From contig PWGV01000181.1 in assembly GCA_003554585.1 (NCBI GenBank), positions 1 through 45,983 on the forward strand: a stretch of 45,983 nucleotides of DNA, read 5' to 3'. The DNA comes from Halobacteroidaceae bacterium. GTDB lineage: Bacteria > Bacillota > Halanaerobiia > B1SED10-174. The notes below the pieces were generated by a model, which saw only the letters and a list, made by a program, of their open reading frames with translations, was not told where the DNA came from and did not search any database. This document shows positions 1-8,342 of the stretch, piece by piece. The number at the start of each line of letters is the position of its first letter. Positions within the stretch are counted from its first letter, which is position 1. The translations under genes were made by a program, and so were the position numbers.

Positions 1-237
1 AGTGGCTTTTTCTATCTGGGCTTTTGATTTAAGTGCTCTTTTGGGTCCAAGAAATCGGTTTACACTATCGGCAAGCCTTTCCAGAACAGCCAGGTCAAGC
101 TGATCCTCCCTTCCAAAGGAGTAAATGACATGGGCTTTGGAATACTGTTTTTCAGAATCCCATTCGTTGTGGGCAAGTTGGATGTAGGCAACTTCAGAAC
201 CATCTTTATTTTTCCGCTTAACTCGTCGTATATACAT
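1..237 (-). mobile_element. IS1634-type transposase, N-terminal 79 residues (runs off the window)
   Basis: An open reading frame on the minus strand starts at ATG 237 and is still open at base 1. The N-terminus MYIRRVKRKNKDGSEV, followed by an IQLAHNEWD segment and a YSFGREDQLD segment, is the pattern I know from the start of IS1634-family (DDE) transposases. No Shine-Dalgarno sequence precedes the ATG. Instead a good promoter ends 6 bases before it, so the transcript would be essentially leaderless. The rest of the element lies outside the window, so whether it is intact cannot be told. I could not place its terminal inverted repeat; it should lie somewhere between about 260 and 420. The family assignment is from memory of the motif pattern. 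Confidence 0.7.
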
Positions 238-243
238 ACCTAT

Positions 244-272
244 ATTCTAGCACAAATATAGGCATAAGTCAA
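244..272 (-). promoter_or_regulatory. Promoter of the IS1634-type transposase
   Basis: On the minus strand, TTGACT (267-272) and TAGAAT (244-249) are separated by exactly 17 bases. The -10 box ends 6 bases before the ATG at 237, which predicts a leaderless or nearly leaderless mRNA. An 8-bp inverted repeat (CCTATATT at 239-246, AATATAGG at 255-262) covers the -10 box and could be an operator or a hairpin that limits expression. Confidence 0.6.
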
Positions 273-420
273 GAAAAAATAACAATTTCGTGTGCCTATG
301 AGGATTTTCTTATTTTCAACTTGTCTTCACCATTTTATGCGCTTTTTTAGACTTTGGTCCTGCTTTTTTTCCTATGAACTGTCAAACTCGGGTTTAATAA
401 CCTGGACTGCATTATTTTGA

Positions 421-763
421 TTGTTTTCTACTTCTACTTCTTTTTTTGGATTTGGACATCTAGATGGCCACACCTGGATCGAGTTAAGTGAATCGGAAAA
501 GAGGTTTTATGTTTTAGGTTTTTCGGATGCGTGGCATATGAGTTATGCTACAATAATGGCCACCGCTTTTGAGGTTGAGGATGTTATGTTATTTGCCAAA
601 GAACTAGAAGAAAAAGGAGAAATATGGTTAACTGATGAAGAAACCATTGATAATTTGATTTTTTTATTGGATGCCATATTAAAAAGAATATCCAGATAAA
701 ACTGCTTTTAATTTGTTGTTAGAGGATTATTCTAAAGTTATGGAGTTTATGATTACCCAATAG
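421..763 (+). pseudogene. Frameshifted small protein gene of unknown function
   Basis: The first frame (TTG 421 to TAA 699) gives 92 residues with a conserved-looking block GHTWIELSESEKRFYVLGF. The sequence then continues in another frame as EYPDKTAFNLLLEDYSKVME to a TAG at 761-763. Removing one A from the AAAAA run near 680 joins the two parts into a protein of about 113 residues. The block resembles small exported proteins with a W-x(2)-Ls-x-K-x(2)-YV-x-G pattern, but I do not recognise the family. The N-terminus is also doubtful: a hydrophobic, signal-like stretch lies in a different frame just upstream, and TTG 421 has no convincing ribosome site. It lies between an IS fragment and a damaged tRNA, which fits a decaying accessory region. 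Confidence 0.45.
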
Positions 764-954
764 CGATATATATATTAGATTTAAGATTATTGCGAGTTAA
801 CCAAGTCCCTAAAAAAGAAAAAATTTCCGACTTTTTCAAGGTTTTTTACTACAGCCAAACTAAAGCCAATAGAATGGAAAAATCCTAAAAATATGGAAAC
901 CAGCGGAAAAGGCAAATCACAAAAAGCCTTATTATTAGGGGATTATGGAAGGTA

Positions 955-1037
955 GCGGAGGTATGCGGAAAAAGGGGGGGTGACTTAGGATCTAGTGGGT
1001 ATTGCCCTTGGGGGTTCGAGTCCCCCCCTTCGCACCA
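955..1037 (+). tRNA. tRNA-Leu (anticodon UAG), damaged in the D-arm
   Basis: The acceptor stem pairs fully (GCGGAGG 955-961 with CCTTCGC 1027-1033, one G-U). The anticodon loop CTTAGGA (984-990) carries TAG. A class II variable arm is present (GGG 997-999 with CCC 1005-1007). The T-arm is perfect (GGGGG 1010-1014, TTCGAGT, CCCCC 1022-1026), and discriminator A plus CCA is encoded (1034-1037). The stretch 968-983, which should hold the D-loop, the 3' D-stem and the 5' anticodon stem, is an A-run followed by a G-run. It leaves only about two anticodon-stem pairs and is roughly 3 bases short. Either this is a tRNA pseudogene or the assembly is corrupted here. A terminator follows at once. Confidence 0.65.
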
Positions 1038-1050
1038 TAGCAATGCTAGA

Positions 1051-1082
1051 GGCTCCTAAATTTGGGGAGCCATTTTATTTTT
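1051..1082 (+). terminator. Rho-independent terminator after tRNA-Leu
   Basis: GGCTCC (1051-1056) pairs with GGAGCC (1066-1071) across a short loop and is followed by a T-rich tract (1073-1082). Confidence 0.7.
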
Positions 1083-1464
1083 CGCAGGGTTTTCTTTTTA
1101 CAAGGTACCAGTTTATTCTTAAAACAAAAAAACGGGGAAAGATTTGCCAGGGCAAAAAAAAGTAAACCGGGATATTGTTACCAGAACGTTTCTGATTAAA
1201 TTATTTTATTAAAATATGAAGGTAAATGGTTCTGGCTGGAGAAAATTATAACCTCCCGGGTCTTTTTAATGACCAGGGGTTTTTGGCGATTTTCCAAACC
1301 AGAAGATTTTTTCTCCGCAAGGTTAAAAAATGGAAAATCGGTAAAAAAATGGGGATAAAAGAGAAGGAAATAAGCAAAAAAAGGTAATAGTGGTAAATAA
1401 TAAAAACAAGGGATTTAATTGGTTAGTACTGAATTATAAACTAAACGTAATTAGAGGATGGTTA
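1083..1464. other. Intergenic leader region before the first GGDEF/HD-GYP gene
   Basis: No gene is visible. A perfect 10-bp inverted repeat, CGATTTTCCA (1287-1296) and TGGAAAATCG (1331-1340), spans a 34-base gap, about 125 bases before the preferred start of the downstream gene. I looked for a c-di-GMP-I (GEMM) riboswitch because of the downstream enzyme and did not find its conserved core. Confidence 0.4.
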
Positions 1465-4400
1465 ATGGTGGATTCTACAGAAAAAAGAGTAAAACAATTA
1501 CTGGAGAAAATGCGGGATGGTTATGCCAGGTTCCGGATTATTTCCGGTTCTGATAGGGAACCTGTAAATTTTATTTTCCAGGAAATAAACCCTGCCTTTG
1601 AAGAAATTACCCGCTTAAAAAAGGAAAAAATAATTGGAAAAGATGTGGGTGAAGTTTTGTTTAAAACCGGTAACTCACCCCGGATTCTCTTAGAAAACAT
1701 CCGGGAAGTGGCCAGGGGAAAAAAGACCTTGAAGACAGAGTTTTTCTCCCACGCTTTAAAGGCCTATTTTGAAGTGGTGGTTTTTCCGGAAGATCAGGAT
1801 TATTTATCAATAATTCTGCGGAACATTACTGATAAATATGAAAAAGAAGAGCGGACCAAAGAATTGGAAGGTCTATTTAACTTTTCTCTACTCCTGCGCG
1901 AAGAAAATGATTTTAATAAAATTCTGGAGAGAACTGCCCAGATTCTACCCCCTGCTTTTCAATATCCAGAACTGGCAAGCGCCAGAGTTAGTTGGCATAA
2001 TCAGGATTTTACCTCGGAAAATTTTAAAAAAACCCCCTGGAAAATTTCCGCAGCCTTCCAGGTTTTTGGCCAAAAAGTGGGAACAATCGAAGTTTGCTAT
2101 ATAACTCGTCCCGAAATTGAGGGAGAAGGGTTTTTGCAAGAAGAAAAATTAATGCTGGAAACCATCGCAGAACATCTGGGCCGGGTCGCTGAACAGATTG
2201 AGGGGAGAGAAGCCCTACAGGAAAGCGAGGAAAAACTTTCTAAAACACTTGATTCCATAGGTGATGGAGTAATCGTTACCGATAAAAATGGAGTTATTAC
2301 CCGATTAAATCCTAAGGCCGAAAAGCTGACCGGTTGGCCCGCCCAGGAAGCTGAAGGAAAACTCCTCGATAAGGTTTTCCGCATTTTCAATGCAAGGACG
2401 GGAGAGGCAGTATCCAATCCGGTTTTTAGGGTAATTGAAACCGGCAGGACCCAAGGACTGGCCAATGATACAACCATTATTTCCCGAGATGGAACCAAAA
2501 GGCAGATTTCTGACAGTGCCGCCCCGATTATGGATTGGAATGAAACTATTATTGGGGTAATAATGATTTTTTCGGATATAACTGACGAATATGAAGCCCG
2601 GGAGGCTTTGCGTAAAAGCGAAGAACGACAGAGTTTGATTCTTTCCCATACCCCTGCTGTTATCTATTCCTACCGGGTTGAAAATAATAAGCCTGTAATT
2701 AATTATGTAAATGAAAATGCAGTTAATGTCCTGGGGTTTTCTCCCGAAGAATTTCTAAACGATCCTGACCTCTGGTTTAAGAGAATTCACCCTGCAGATA
2801 AAGACCAACTCCGGGAACCTATCTGGAAAAAATGTTCACAGGAAGGCGCCTGTTCTTTTGAATACAGGTTTAAACACAAGGAAGGTAATTATTGCTGGTT
2901 GTTTGAACAGCAGAAAAAAGTTGAAAGCGAAGAAGGACAGGAGATTGTAGGGGTATGCTGGAATATTACTGAAAGAAAGAGGGCTGAACAGCTTATCCAG
3001 GCCCGGCTGAATCTCCTTACTTTTTCCTGGGAAAATCCAGAGGAAAAAGTTTTGCAGAAAGCTCTGGATGAAGTTTGCAGTATTCTGAATAGTCCCATCG
3101 GATTTTTCCATTTTGTCAGTTCTGATGAGGAGAAGCTGGAGCTAAAGGCCTGGTCAACCAAAACCCTGGAATCCTTCTGCGAGATTCCGGAAAAGCAGGG
3201 CAGGAATTACAGGGTTTCTGAGGGCGGGGTCTGGGTAGAAGCCTTGAAAAGAAGAGAAGCTGTAATTCATAACGATTACCTCTCCCTGTCTCAAAAGCGA
3301 GGTTTGCCGGAGGGACACCCAGAGGTAAACCGGGAACTTGTTGTTCCTATTTTCCGCCAGGAAAAAATAGTTGCAATTATGGGGGTTGGAAATAAACCAA
3401 GAGAATATACCGAACAGGATGTCCAGGTAGCTTCCTATTTTGCTGATATTGCCTGGACCCTCGTAGAACAAAAACAGACCGAAGAAAAAATCCGCTATAT
3501 CAGCTTCCACGATATTCTAACCGGTCTCTACAATAGAGCCTTTTTAGAGGAAGAGATGAAGAGGTTGGATACAAAACGCCAGCTCCCCATTAGCGTTATC
3601 ATGCTTGACCTGAATGGATTGAAACTGGTTAATGACACTTATGGGCATCAGGTGGGGGATGAACTTTTAAAGAGCGCGGCAGGTATTTTGAATAATTCCT
3701 GCCGCCAGGAAGATGTCATCGCCCGCTGGGGTGGGGATGAATTTGTAATTCTGTTACCCCGAACCTGGAAAAAAGAAGCGACAATTATTGGCAAACGCAT
3801 AAGAAAAAAATGCCGGGAAGCCAAGGTTCGTGATGTTCCGGTTTCAATTGCTCTCGGTGTTTCGGCAAAAGAAAATTCGGAAAAAACAATTGCTGATACC
3901 CTGAAAGAAGCCGAAGATAATATGTATAAACAAAAGCTTTCTGAAAGCAGAAGCACCCGGAGTGCTGTTTTAAATGCGCTATTGAAAACACTGGCAACTA
4001 AAAGTTACGAGACCGAAGAACACACTCGCCGGATGCAAAAAGCATCTCTAATAATCGGTGAAAACCTTGGCCTGCCTGATACTGAATTGAGCCGGTTGAC
4101 CCTTTTAATTACACTGCATGACATTGGAAAAATTAACCTTTCGGAGGAACTTCTAACCAAGAAGGGACCATTGACCGATCCCGAATGGAAGGTGATGAAA
4201 AAACACCCCGAAACCGGATATCGTATTGCCCGGGCAACAGAAGAGTTTTCTCATGTAGCAGAAGATATTCTTTCCCACCATGAACACTGGGATGGCAAGG
4301 GCTATCCCCGGGGGTTAAAAGGGGAGAAAATCCCACTTCTTGCCCGAATAACAGCGATTGCAGATGCCTTCGAAGTGATGCTCAACGGAAGGCCCTACAA

Positions 4401-4530
4401 AAAAGAAATGTCCAGGGCAGAAATAATCAGCGAATTCAAGCGGTGTTCAGGAAAACAATTTGACCCAGAATTGGTTGAATTATTCCTTTCCCAACTGGAT
4501 CAGGAGTGGAAGGAAGGAATGCAAAAATAG
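1465..4530 (+). CDS. Multi-PAS/GAF sensor diguanylate cyclase / HD-GYP phosphodiesterase
   Basis: This is a 1021-residue predicted soluble signalling protein that should make and break cyclic di-GMP. The N-terminal two thirds look like a PAS domain, a GAF-like region, two further PAS domains (the second ending in an NITERK linker) and a GAF domain. The GGDEF domain follows, with the motif WGGDEF near residue 755. An RxxD inhibitory site sits exactly five residues ahead of GGDEF, and DLNGLKLVND provides the metal site. The C-terminal HD-GYP domain has HDIGK near 885 and HHEHWDGKGYP near 938. Both catalytic motifs are intact, so either or both activities are possible. The frame is open from GTG 1390, but ATG 1465 has an AGAGG ribosome site 7 bases upstream, so I prefer it. 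There is no transmembrane segment. The next gene is a shorter paralogue. Confidence 0.85.
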   Translation: MVDSTEKRVKQLLEKMRDGYARFRIISGSDREPVNFIFQEINPAFEEITRLKKEKIIGKDVGEVLFKTGNSPRILLENIREVARGKKTLKTEFFSHALKAYFEVVVFPEDQDYLSIILRNITDKYEKEERTKELEGLFNFSLLLREENDFNKILERTAQILPPAFQYPELASARVSWHNQDFTSENFKKTPWKISAAFQVFGQKVGTIEVCYITRPEIEGEGFLQEEKLMLETIAEHLGRVAEQIEGREALQESEEKLSKTLDSIGDGVIVTDKNGVITRLNPKAEKLTGWPAQEAEGKLLDKVFRIFNARTGEAVSNPVFRVIETGRTQGLANDTTIISRDGTKRQISDSAAPIMDWNETIIGVIMIFSDITDEYEAREALRKSEERQSLILSHTPAVIYSYRVENNKPVINYVNENAVNVLGFSPEEFLNDPDLWFKRIHPADKDQLREPIWKKCSQEGACSFEYRFKHKEGNYCWLFEQQKKVESEEGQEIVGVCWNITERKRAEQLIQARLNLLTFSWENPEEKVLQKALDEVCSILNSPIGFFHFVSSDEEKLELKAWSTKTLESFCEIPEKQGRNYRVSEGGVWVEALKRREAVIHNDYLSLSQKRGLPEGHPEVNRELVVPIFRQEKIVAIMGVGNKPREYTEQDVQVASYFADIAWTLVEQKQTEEKIRYISFHDILTGLYNRAFLEEEMKRLDTKRQLPISVIMLDLNGLKLVNDTYGHQVGDELLKSAAGILNNSCRQEDVIARWGGDEFVILLPRTWKKEATIIGKRIRKKCREAKVRDVPVSIALGVSAKENSEKTIADTLKEAEDNMYKQKLSESRSTRSAVLNALLKTLATKSYETEEHTRRMQKASLIIGENLGLPDTELSRLTLLITLHDIGKINLSEELLTKKGPLTDPEWKVMKKHPETGYRIARATEEFSHVAEDILSHHEHWDGKGYPRGLKGEKIPLLARITAIADAFEVMLNGRPYKKEMSRAEIISEFKRCSGKQFDPELVELFLSQLDQEWKEGMQK

Positions 4531-4544
4531 TTACACGGAAATTT

Positions 4545-4590
4545 CCGGTGGGCCTTTATAATCCCAAAGTTCCACCGGCAATATTATTTT
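4545..4590 (+). terminator. Weak hairpin between the two signalling genes
   Basis: CCGGTGG (4545-4551) pairs with CCACCGG (4572-4578) over a 20-base loop and is followed by a T-rich stretch to 4590. The loop is long, so termination is uncertain and the two genes may be partly co-transcribed. Confidence 0.3.
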
Positions 4591-4645
4591 AAGCAGTATA
4601 AACTTGGAAAATCTCATTACAAGAAAGAAGAAATCCAGGAATTAA

Positions 4646-6724
4646 TTGGTGAAATTTGCTGAAGATAAAAGGGAATTGGGATTTATTAATGAAATAAAAA
4701 ATATCAGAAAATTATTTCTATTTTTCCCCGAACTTATCTGGGGTTTTCCAATTATTATCCGGGGGAGGTGTGTTGTTGCTATTATTGCTCCGGCTTTCTT
4801 TGGGGCAAGGAATAGCGACCCTATTATGGAAAAATTTAAGGGCAGTAATATTAAAATCCCCCCTCCTATTATGGAGAAATGGCAAAGGGCTGTGGATATT
4901 ATTGCCGAACTTTTGGGGGTTGAAGCGGCTTTAATAATGCGGGGCACACCACCTGAGATTGAGGTTTTGGCCAGCAGCCATTCTAAAGGTAATCCCTATA
5001 AGGCTGGAGAAAAAGAGAATCTCGCTGGCCTTTATTGCGAATATGTTATGCAAAAAAAAGAAAAACTGCACGTTAAAAACGCCCGGGAAGATGAGCGGTG
5101 GAAAGATAATCCCGACCTGAAACTGGGGATGATCTCCTATTTGGGTTTTCCTCTCCAATGGCCTGATGGTAATATATTCGGGACATTGTGTGCCCTTTCT
5201 TCCCGGGAAAAGAGGTATAAAGAAAAGGAAGAGAAACTTTTTAGACAATTTAAAGAGCTTGTGGCATCTCACCTGCACATTTTATTCCAAAACCATGAAC
5301 TCGAACAGAAAATCAAAGAGAGAAATGCTTTTGAAAAATCCCTGGATGAAACCCGGGTAGAATATAAAGAGGTTGTTGAAACGATTAATGAAGGAATATT
5401 GATCCAGGATGAAAGGGGAATTATTTCTTTTGCCAACACTTCTGCAGGGACTTTGCTTGGCCTGGAGTGGGAAAAATTAATTGGTGAAAATATTAAACGG
5501 TTTTTCGATACAGAAAAGAAAATCCCTGAGGATAAAGAGCAGGAGAATTTTGATCTCGCTTTTAAAAGAAAAGATGGAGAAGAAAAAATTTTCAATGTGA
5601 CCAAAAGTCAGAAAAAAATTGGTCCTGATTTAAAAACGCTGATTTCTTTTCGTGACATTTCCGAGAGAAAAAAACAGGAAGAAAAAATAAGGTACCTGAG
5701 TCTCCATGACAACCTGACTGATCTTTATAACCGTTATTTCCTCGAGGAAGAATATAAAAGGCTTGATAGGGGAAGACAGCTTCCTACCTGTTTAATCCTT
5801 GCTGATGTTAATGGCCTTAAAATGATCAATGATTCCCGGGGACACAGTGAAGGTGATCGGGCTTTAAGAATGGTTGGCCAAATTCTAGAGAAAAGCTGTC
5901 GGGAAGAGGATATAGTCGCCCGCTGGGGAGGAGACGAATTTCTTGCCCTTTTGCCCCAGACTTCCGAAGAAGAAGGGCAAAAAATTTGTTTGAGAATAAA
6001 AGAAAATTGCACTCGAGCGGACGAAAACTATCCTATTTCTCTCTCTCTGGGTCTTGCCGTTAAAGCCAACCCTGGAGAAACATTATCGTCTTTATTTAAA
6101 ATAGCCGAGGATAGGATGTATGATCAGAAGGCTTTGGAGAGTGGTTGGGTAAAAAGCGATATTTTAAAATCTCTTTTGAAAACCCTATCTAAAAATAGCA
6201 GTGAAACTGAGGGGCATGCTCGGAGAATGCAGGCTTTAGGAAATGCAATGGGAAAAAAGATCGGTTTATCCAAGTCTGAACTGGAAAAATTATCTCTTCT
6301 GGCAATGGTTCATGATGTTGGCAAAACAACAATACCCGAAGAAATCCTGTTAAAACCCGGAGGCTTGACCCCGATAGAGTGGAATAAAATCAAGCAACAT
6401 CCGATAACTGGCTTCAAGATTGCTTCGTCAACTGAAGAATTTGTTCATGTGGCCAATCTAATCCTTTACCATCACGAATGGTGGGATGGATCGGGTTATC
6501 CTTATGGGAAAAAGGGAAAAGATATTCCTTTATTATCCCGCATTATTGCAATAGTTGATGCCTATGAGGTTATGACCAGTGGTCGGCCCTATCGGGAGCC
6601 CATTTCCAGTGAAGAAGCTGTAGAGGAGCTAAAAAGAAATGCCGGCACCCAGTTTGATCCTGAACTAGTGGATGTTTTTGCGAGAATTTATGATGAAAAG
6701 GGTGACCTTTACAAGTTCCGTTAA
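4646..6724 (+). CDS. GAF-PAS-GGDEF-HD-GYP signalling protein, paralogue of the preceding gene
   Basis: This is a 692-residue c-di-GMP turnover protein. A GAF domain (about 75-215) is followed by a PAS domain (about 235-345). GGDEF comes next, with WGGDEF near residue 426 and the RxxD inhibitory site five residues before it. HD-GYP follows, with HDVGK near 555 and HHEWWDGSGYP near 608. From the linker EEKIRYLSLHD onward it aligns residue for residue with the upstream gene, so the pair is a tandem duplication with swapped sensor modules. The start is uncertain: TTG 4646 or GTG 4649 lie behind a weak CCAGGA site. The first 55 or so residues are hydrophobic and atypical, so an internal ATG near 4826 is possible. 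Confidence 0.83.
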   Translation: MVKFAEDKRELGFINEIKNIRKLFLFFPELIWGFPIIIRGRCVVAIIAPAFFGARNSDPIMEKFKGSNIKIPPPIMEKWQRAVDIIAELLGVEAALIMRGTPPEIEVLASSHSKGNPYKAGEKENLAGLYCEYVMQKKEKLHVKNAREDERWKDNPDLKLGMISYLGFPLQWPDGNIFGTLCALSSREKRYKEKEEKLFRQFKELVASHLHILFQNHELEQKIKERNAFEKSLDETRVEYKEVVETINEGILIQDERGIISFANTSAGTLLGLEWEKLIGENIKRFFDTEKKIPEDKEQENFDLAFKRKDGEEKIFNVTKSQKKIGPDLKTLISFRDISERKKQEEKIRYLSLHDNLTDLYNRYFLEEEYKRLDRGRQLPTCLILADVNGLKMINDSRGHSEGDRALRMVGQILEKSCREEDIVARWGGDEFLALLPQTSEEEGQKICLRIKENCTRADENYPISLSLGLAVKANPGETLSSLFKIAEDRMYDQKALESGWVKSDILKSLLKTLSKNSSETEGHARRMQALGNAMGKKIGLSKSELEKLSLLAMVHDVGKTTIPEEILLKPGGLTPIEWNKIKQHPITGFKIASSTEEFVHVANLILYHHEWWDGSGYPYGKKGKDIPLLSRIIAIVDAYEVMTSGRPYREPISSEEAVEELKRNAGTQFDPELVDVFARIYDEKGDLYKFR

Positions 6725-6779
6725 CTCCTGATTGTTTACTTTGAAATGCAGAAACTGAGTTAAACCGCAAAAATAAAAA

Positions 6780-6830
6780 CCCCCTGAAATTCCGGTAAAA
6801 GCAACTGACCGGGAAACAGGGGGATTTTTT
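6780..6830. terminator. Bidirectional terminator
   Basis: CCCCCTG (6780-6786) pairs with CAGGGGG (6817-6823), and an inner CCGGT/ACCGG pair (6792-6796, 6808-6812) extends the stem. A T-run follows on the plus strand (6825-6830) and an A-run precedes it. It therefore suits both the GGDEF gene and the convergent minus-strand regulator. Confidence 0.75.
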
Positions 6831-6835
6831 ACCCG

Positions 6836-7018
6836 TTTATTTTCATTGTTGGAAAAAACCCCATCGCCTTCAACCTATACGAGAAATCAGGCTGCTCTGG
6901 AGTTTTTTTAAAAGAAATGATTAATTCTTCAGGGAGAGAGGGAACAGAAAAAACCTCGAGGAGGGGACCTGTTTTTCTTTCAGGGATCTTTTTTGACAAA
7001 ATCCAGGAATTCTTTTAA
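6836..7018 (+). pseudogene. Possible GNAT acetyltransferase fragment
   Basis: One plus-strand frame reads VGKNPIAFNLYEKSG near 6848-6892 and stays open to a TAA at 7016-7018. N-P-x-A-x(2)-LYEK-x-G resembles the acetyl-CoA-binding C-terminal motif of GNAT acetyltransferases. There is no start codon, ribosome site or upstream half, and the sequence after the motif is not GNAT-like. If real, it is a small relic between convergent genes. Confidence 0.2.
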
Positions 7019-7026
7019 TTGAAAGT

Positions 7027-8211
7027 TTAGCCGAAAATTTCGGGAAGGATACGGGCCAGGTTAAGATCTCCTTCTAACCTAACTTTTCCCCGGGGCAGGA
7101 GGGCATTGTAGGGCAAATTTCCTTCCAGCAGGGCCTGGAAGTCCTCGGTTTCCATTTCCAGAATTAAATCAGGCTCAGTATCCTGCCCTTCCCTGATTGT
7201 AAGCCCGCCTGGACTGAAATTAAGCTGCCAGCTTCCCCCGTATTCACCTTTTAAATTAATTTGAACCACTCCCGAGGAAGGGAAGGATTTTTCCCGCCCA
7301 AATTTCTCTATTTTTTCCAAAAAACCCCGAGGATTAAATTCCTGGTCCATTGCAAAATTTCTACTCCACTCGTTTTCTTCAAGAGTCCACATTGACCCCC
7401 AAAAATTAATTGTCTCCTGTCTTAAACTGGAAAGTTCAGTTTTAATATCCAGGGGGTCTCTTTCCAGTATTGCATTTAGCCTTTCCAATAGGAAATGAAA
7501 GGAAAGGTCATTGGTAATCCACCCTCCTCCTGTTTGAATAACGGCCGGGTTTTTAGTCCACAGCGCCCGGCTTTTTTCCGGGGTTTTTAACTGGGCAATT
7601 AGCGCTTCTTGGTTATCGGTTACCAGGGTCAACCAGCGACCGCCGGAAATAACCCGGAGTAAAAGTAGGGGAGAAAGAGGATGGTTGAAAATTTTAAGTT
7701 TTGGCCATTCAAATTCCCCGAAACTCATGATAAAAGGTCTACTGCCCCTTTTTTCGGCTAACTTGAGCTCCTCTGCCAGGTTTTGCAACTCCTCGGGGAA
7801 TCCGCAGGCGAAAATTCGGACTTCAGACCGCTCAACCATGTTCCGGGCCATTTCCAGAATTTTTTCTCTACCCTGGATGGAAACCAGTGCTTCTTTTTCT
7901 TCCTTTTTCTCAAGTTTTTTCAAATCCATTTGCAGGGAGGTTATTATTTTTTCCATTTCTTTTTGCTGGTTCCCCAGCAAAACTTCAGGGGGGATGGCCC
8001 GGTAAATTTGTCGTTCTTCCTCTGTTGAGACCATGATCAGTCCCTTGCGCTCCATCGAAGCAAGAACTTCGTAAACCTTGGCCCGGGGAACACCTGAAAT
8101 ACGACTGGCTTCATATCCCGTCGAATCAGGTTTTTCTAAAAGGGCCATATAAACCCGGGCCTCGTTTTCGTTGAAACCAATTTTTTGCAGGTTTTCTTTT
8201 ATGGATTCCAT
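7027..8211 (-). CDS. TrmB-family transcriptional regulator with a C-terminal SCP2 domain
   Basis: This is a 394-residue predicted DNA-binding regulator. Residues 1-75 form a winged helix of the TrmB type (FNENEARVYMALLEKP, then SRISGVPRAKVYEVLASMERKG). A short coiled coil (about 80-108) follows. Residues about 110-255 resemble the PLD-like middle domain of TrmB proteins. The last 105 or so residues match the SCP2 sterol/lipid-carrier fold: an antiparallel sheet, then EDFQALLEGNLPYNALL and GKVRLEGDLNLARIL. Known TrmB proteins sense sugars through the middle domain. An SCP2 tail suggests a hydrophobic ligand, which is inference. ATG 8211 follows an AGGGGG site. The gene is divergent from two microprotein genes, with identical operator palindromes in both promoters, so autoregulation is likely. 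Confidence 0.75.
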   Translation of the reverse strand: MESIKENLQKIGFNENEARVYMALLEKPDSTGYEASRISGVPRAKVYEVLASMERKGLIMVSTEEERQIYRAIPPEVLLGNQQKEMEKIITSLQMDLKKLEKKEEKEALVSIQGREKILEMARNMVERSEVRIFACGFPEELQNLAEELKLAEKRGSRPFIMSFGEFEWPKLKIFNHPLSPLLLLRVISGGRWLTLVTDNQEALIAQLKTPEKSRALWTKNPAVIQTGGGWITNDLSFHFLLERLNAILERDPLDIKTELSSLRQETINFWGSMWTLEENEWSRNFAMDQEFNPRGFLEKIEKFGREKSFPSSGVVQINLKGEYGGSWQLNFSPGGLTIREGQDTEPDLILEMETEDFQALLEGNLPYNALLPRGKVRLEGDLNLARILPEIFG

Positions 8212-8235
8212 GAAATACCCCCTAAAAATTAGTAG

Positions 8236-8253
8236 TAGTTACATCAGTAACTA
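8236..8253. promoter_or_regulatory. Operator palindrome O1 (regulator side)
   Basis: TAGTTAC-ATCA-GTAACTA is a perfect 7-bp inverted repeat with a 4-base spacer. It overlaps the last base of the -10 box of the regulator promoter and covers the expected transcription start. The same palindrome recurs at 8342-8359. Confidence 0.75.
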
Positions 8254-8281
8254 TTATATGAAAATAGGACAGAAAAGTCAA
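8253..8281 (-). promoter_or_regulatory. Promoter of the TrmB-SCP2 regulator
   Basis: On the minus strand, TTGACT (8276-8281) and TATAAT (8253-8258) are 17 bases apart. This is a near-consensus housekeeping promoter that runs directly into operator O1. Confidence 0.75.
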
Positions 8282-8313
8282 GTTTTTCTTCTTTTTTCTG
8301 GGCAGGTTCGGCT

Positions 8314-8342
8314 TTGACTGGAAAAATACTTCCCATTATAAT
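8314..8342 (+). promoter_or_regulatory. Divergent promoter of the microprotein operon
   Basis: TTGACT (8314-8319) and TATAAT (8337-8342) are 17 bases apart. Box sequences and spacing match the opposite promoter, and the -10 box again merges with an operator. Confidence 0.75.

Noticed and set aside
1083-1464. c-di-GMP riboswitch before the first GGDEF/HD-GYP gene
   Set aside because: The conserved GEMM core and its GNRA tetraloop and receptor sequences are not present; a loose GGGCAAA-like stretch alone is not enough.
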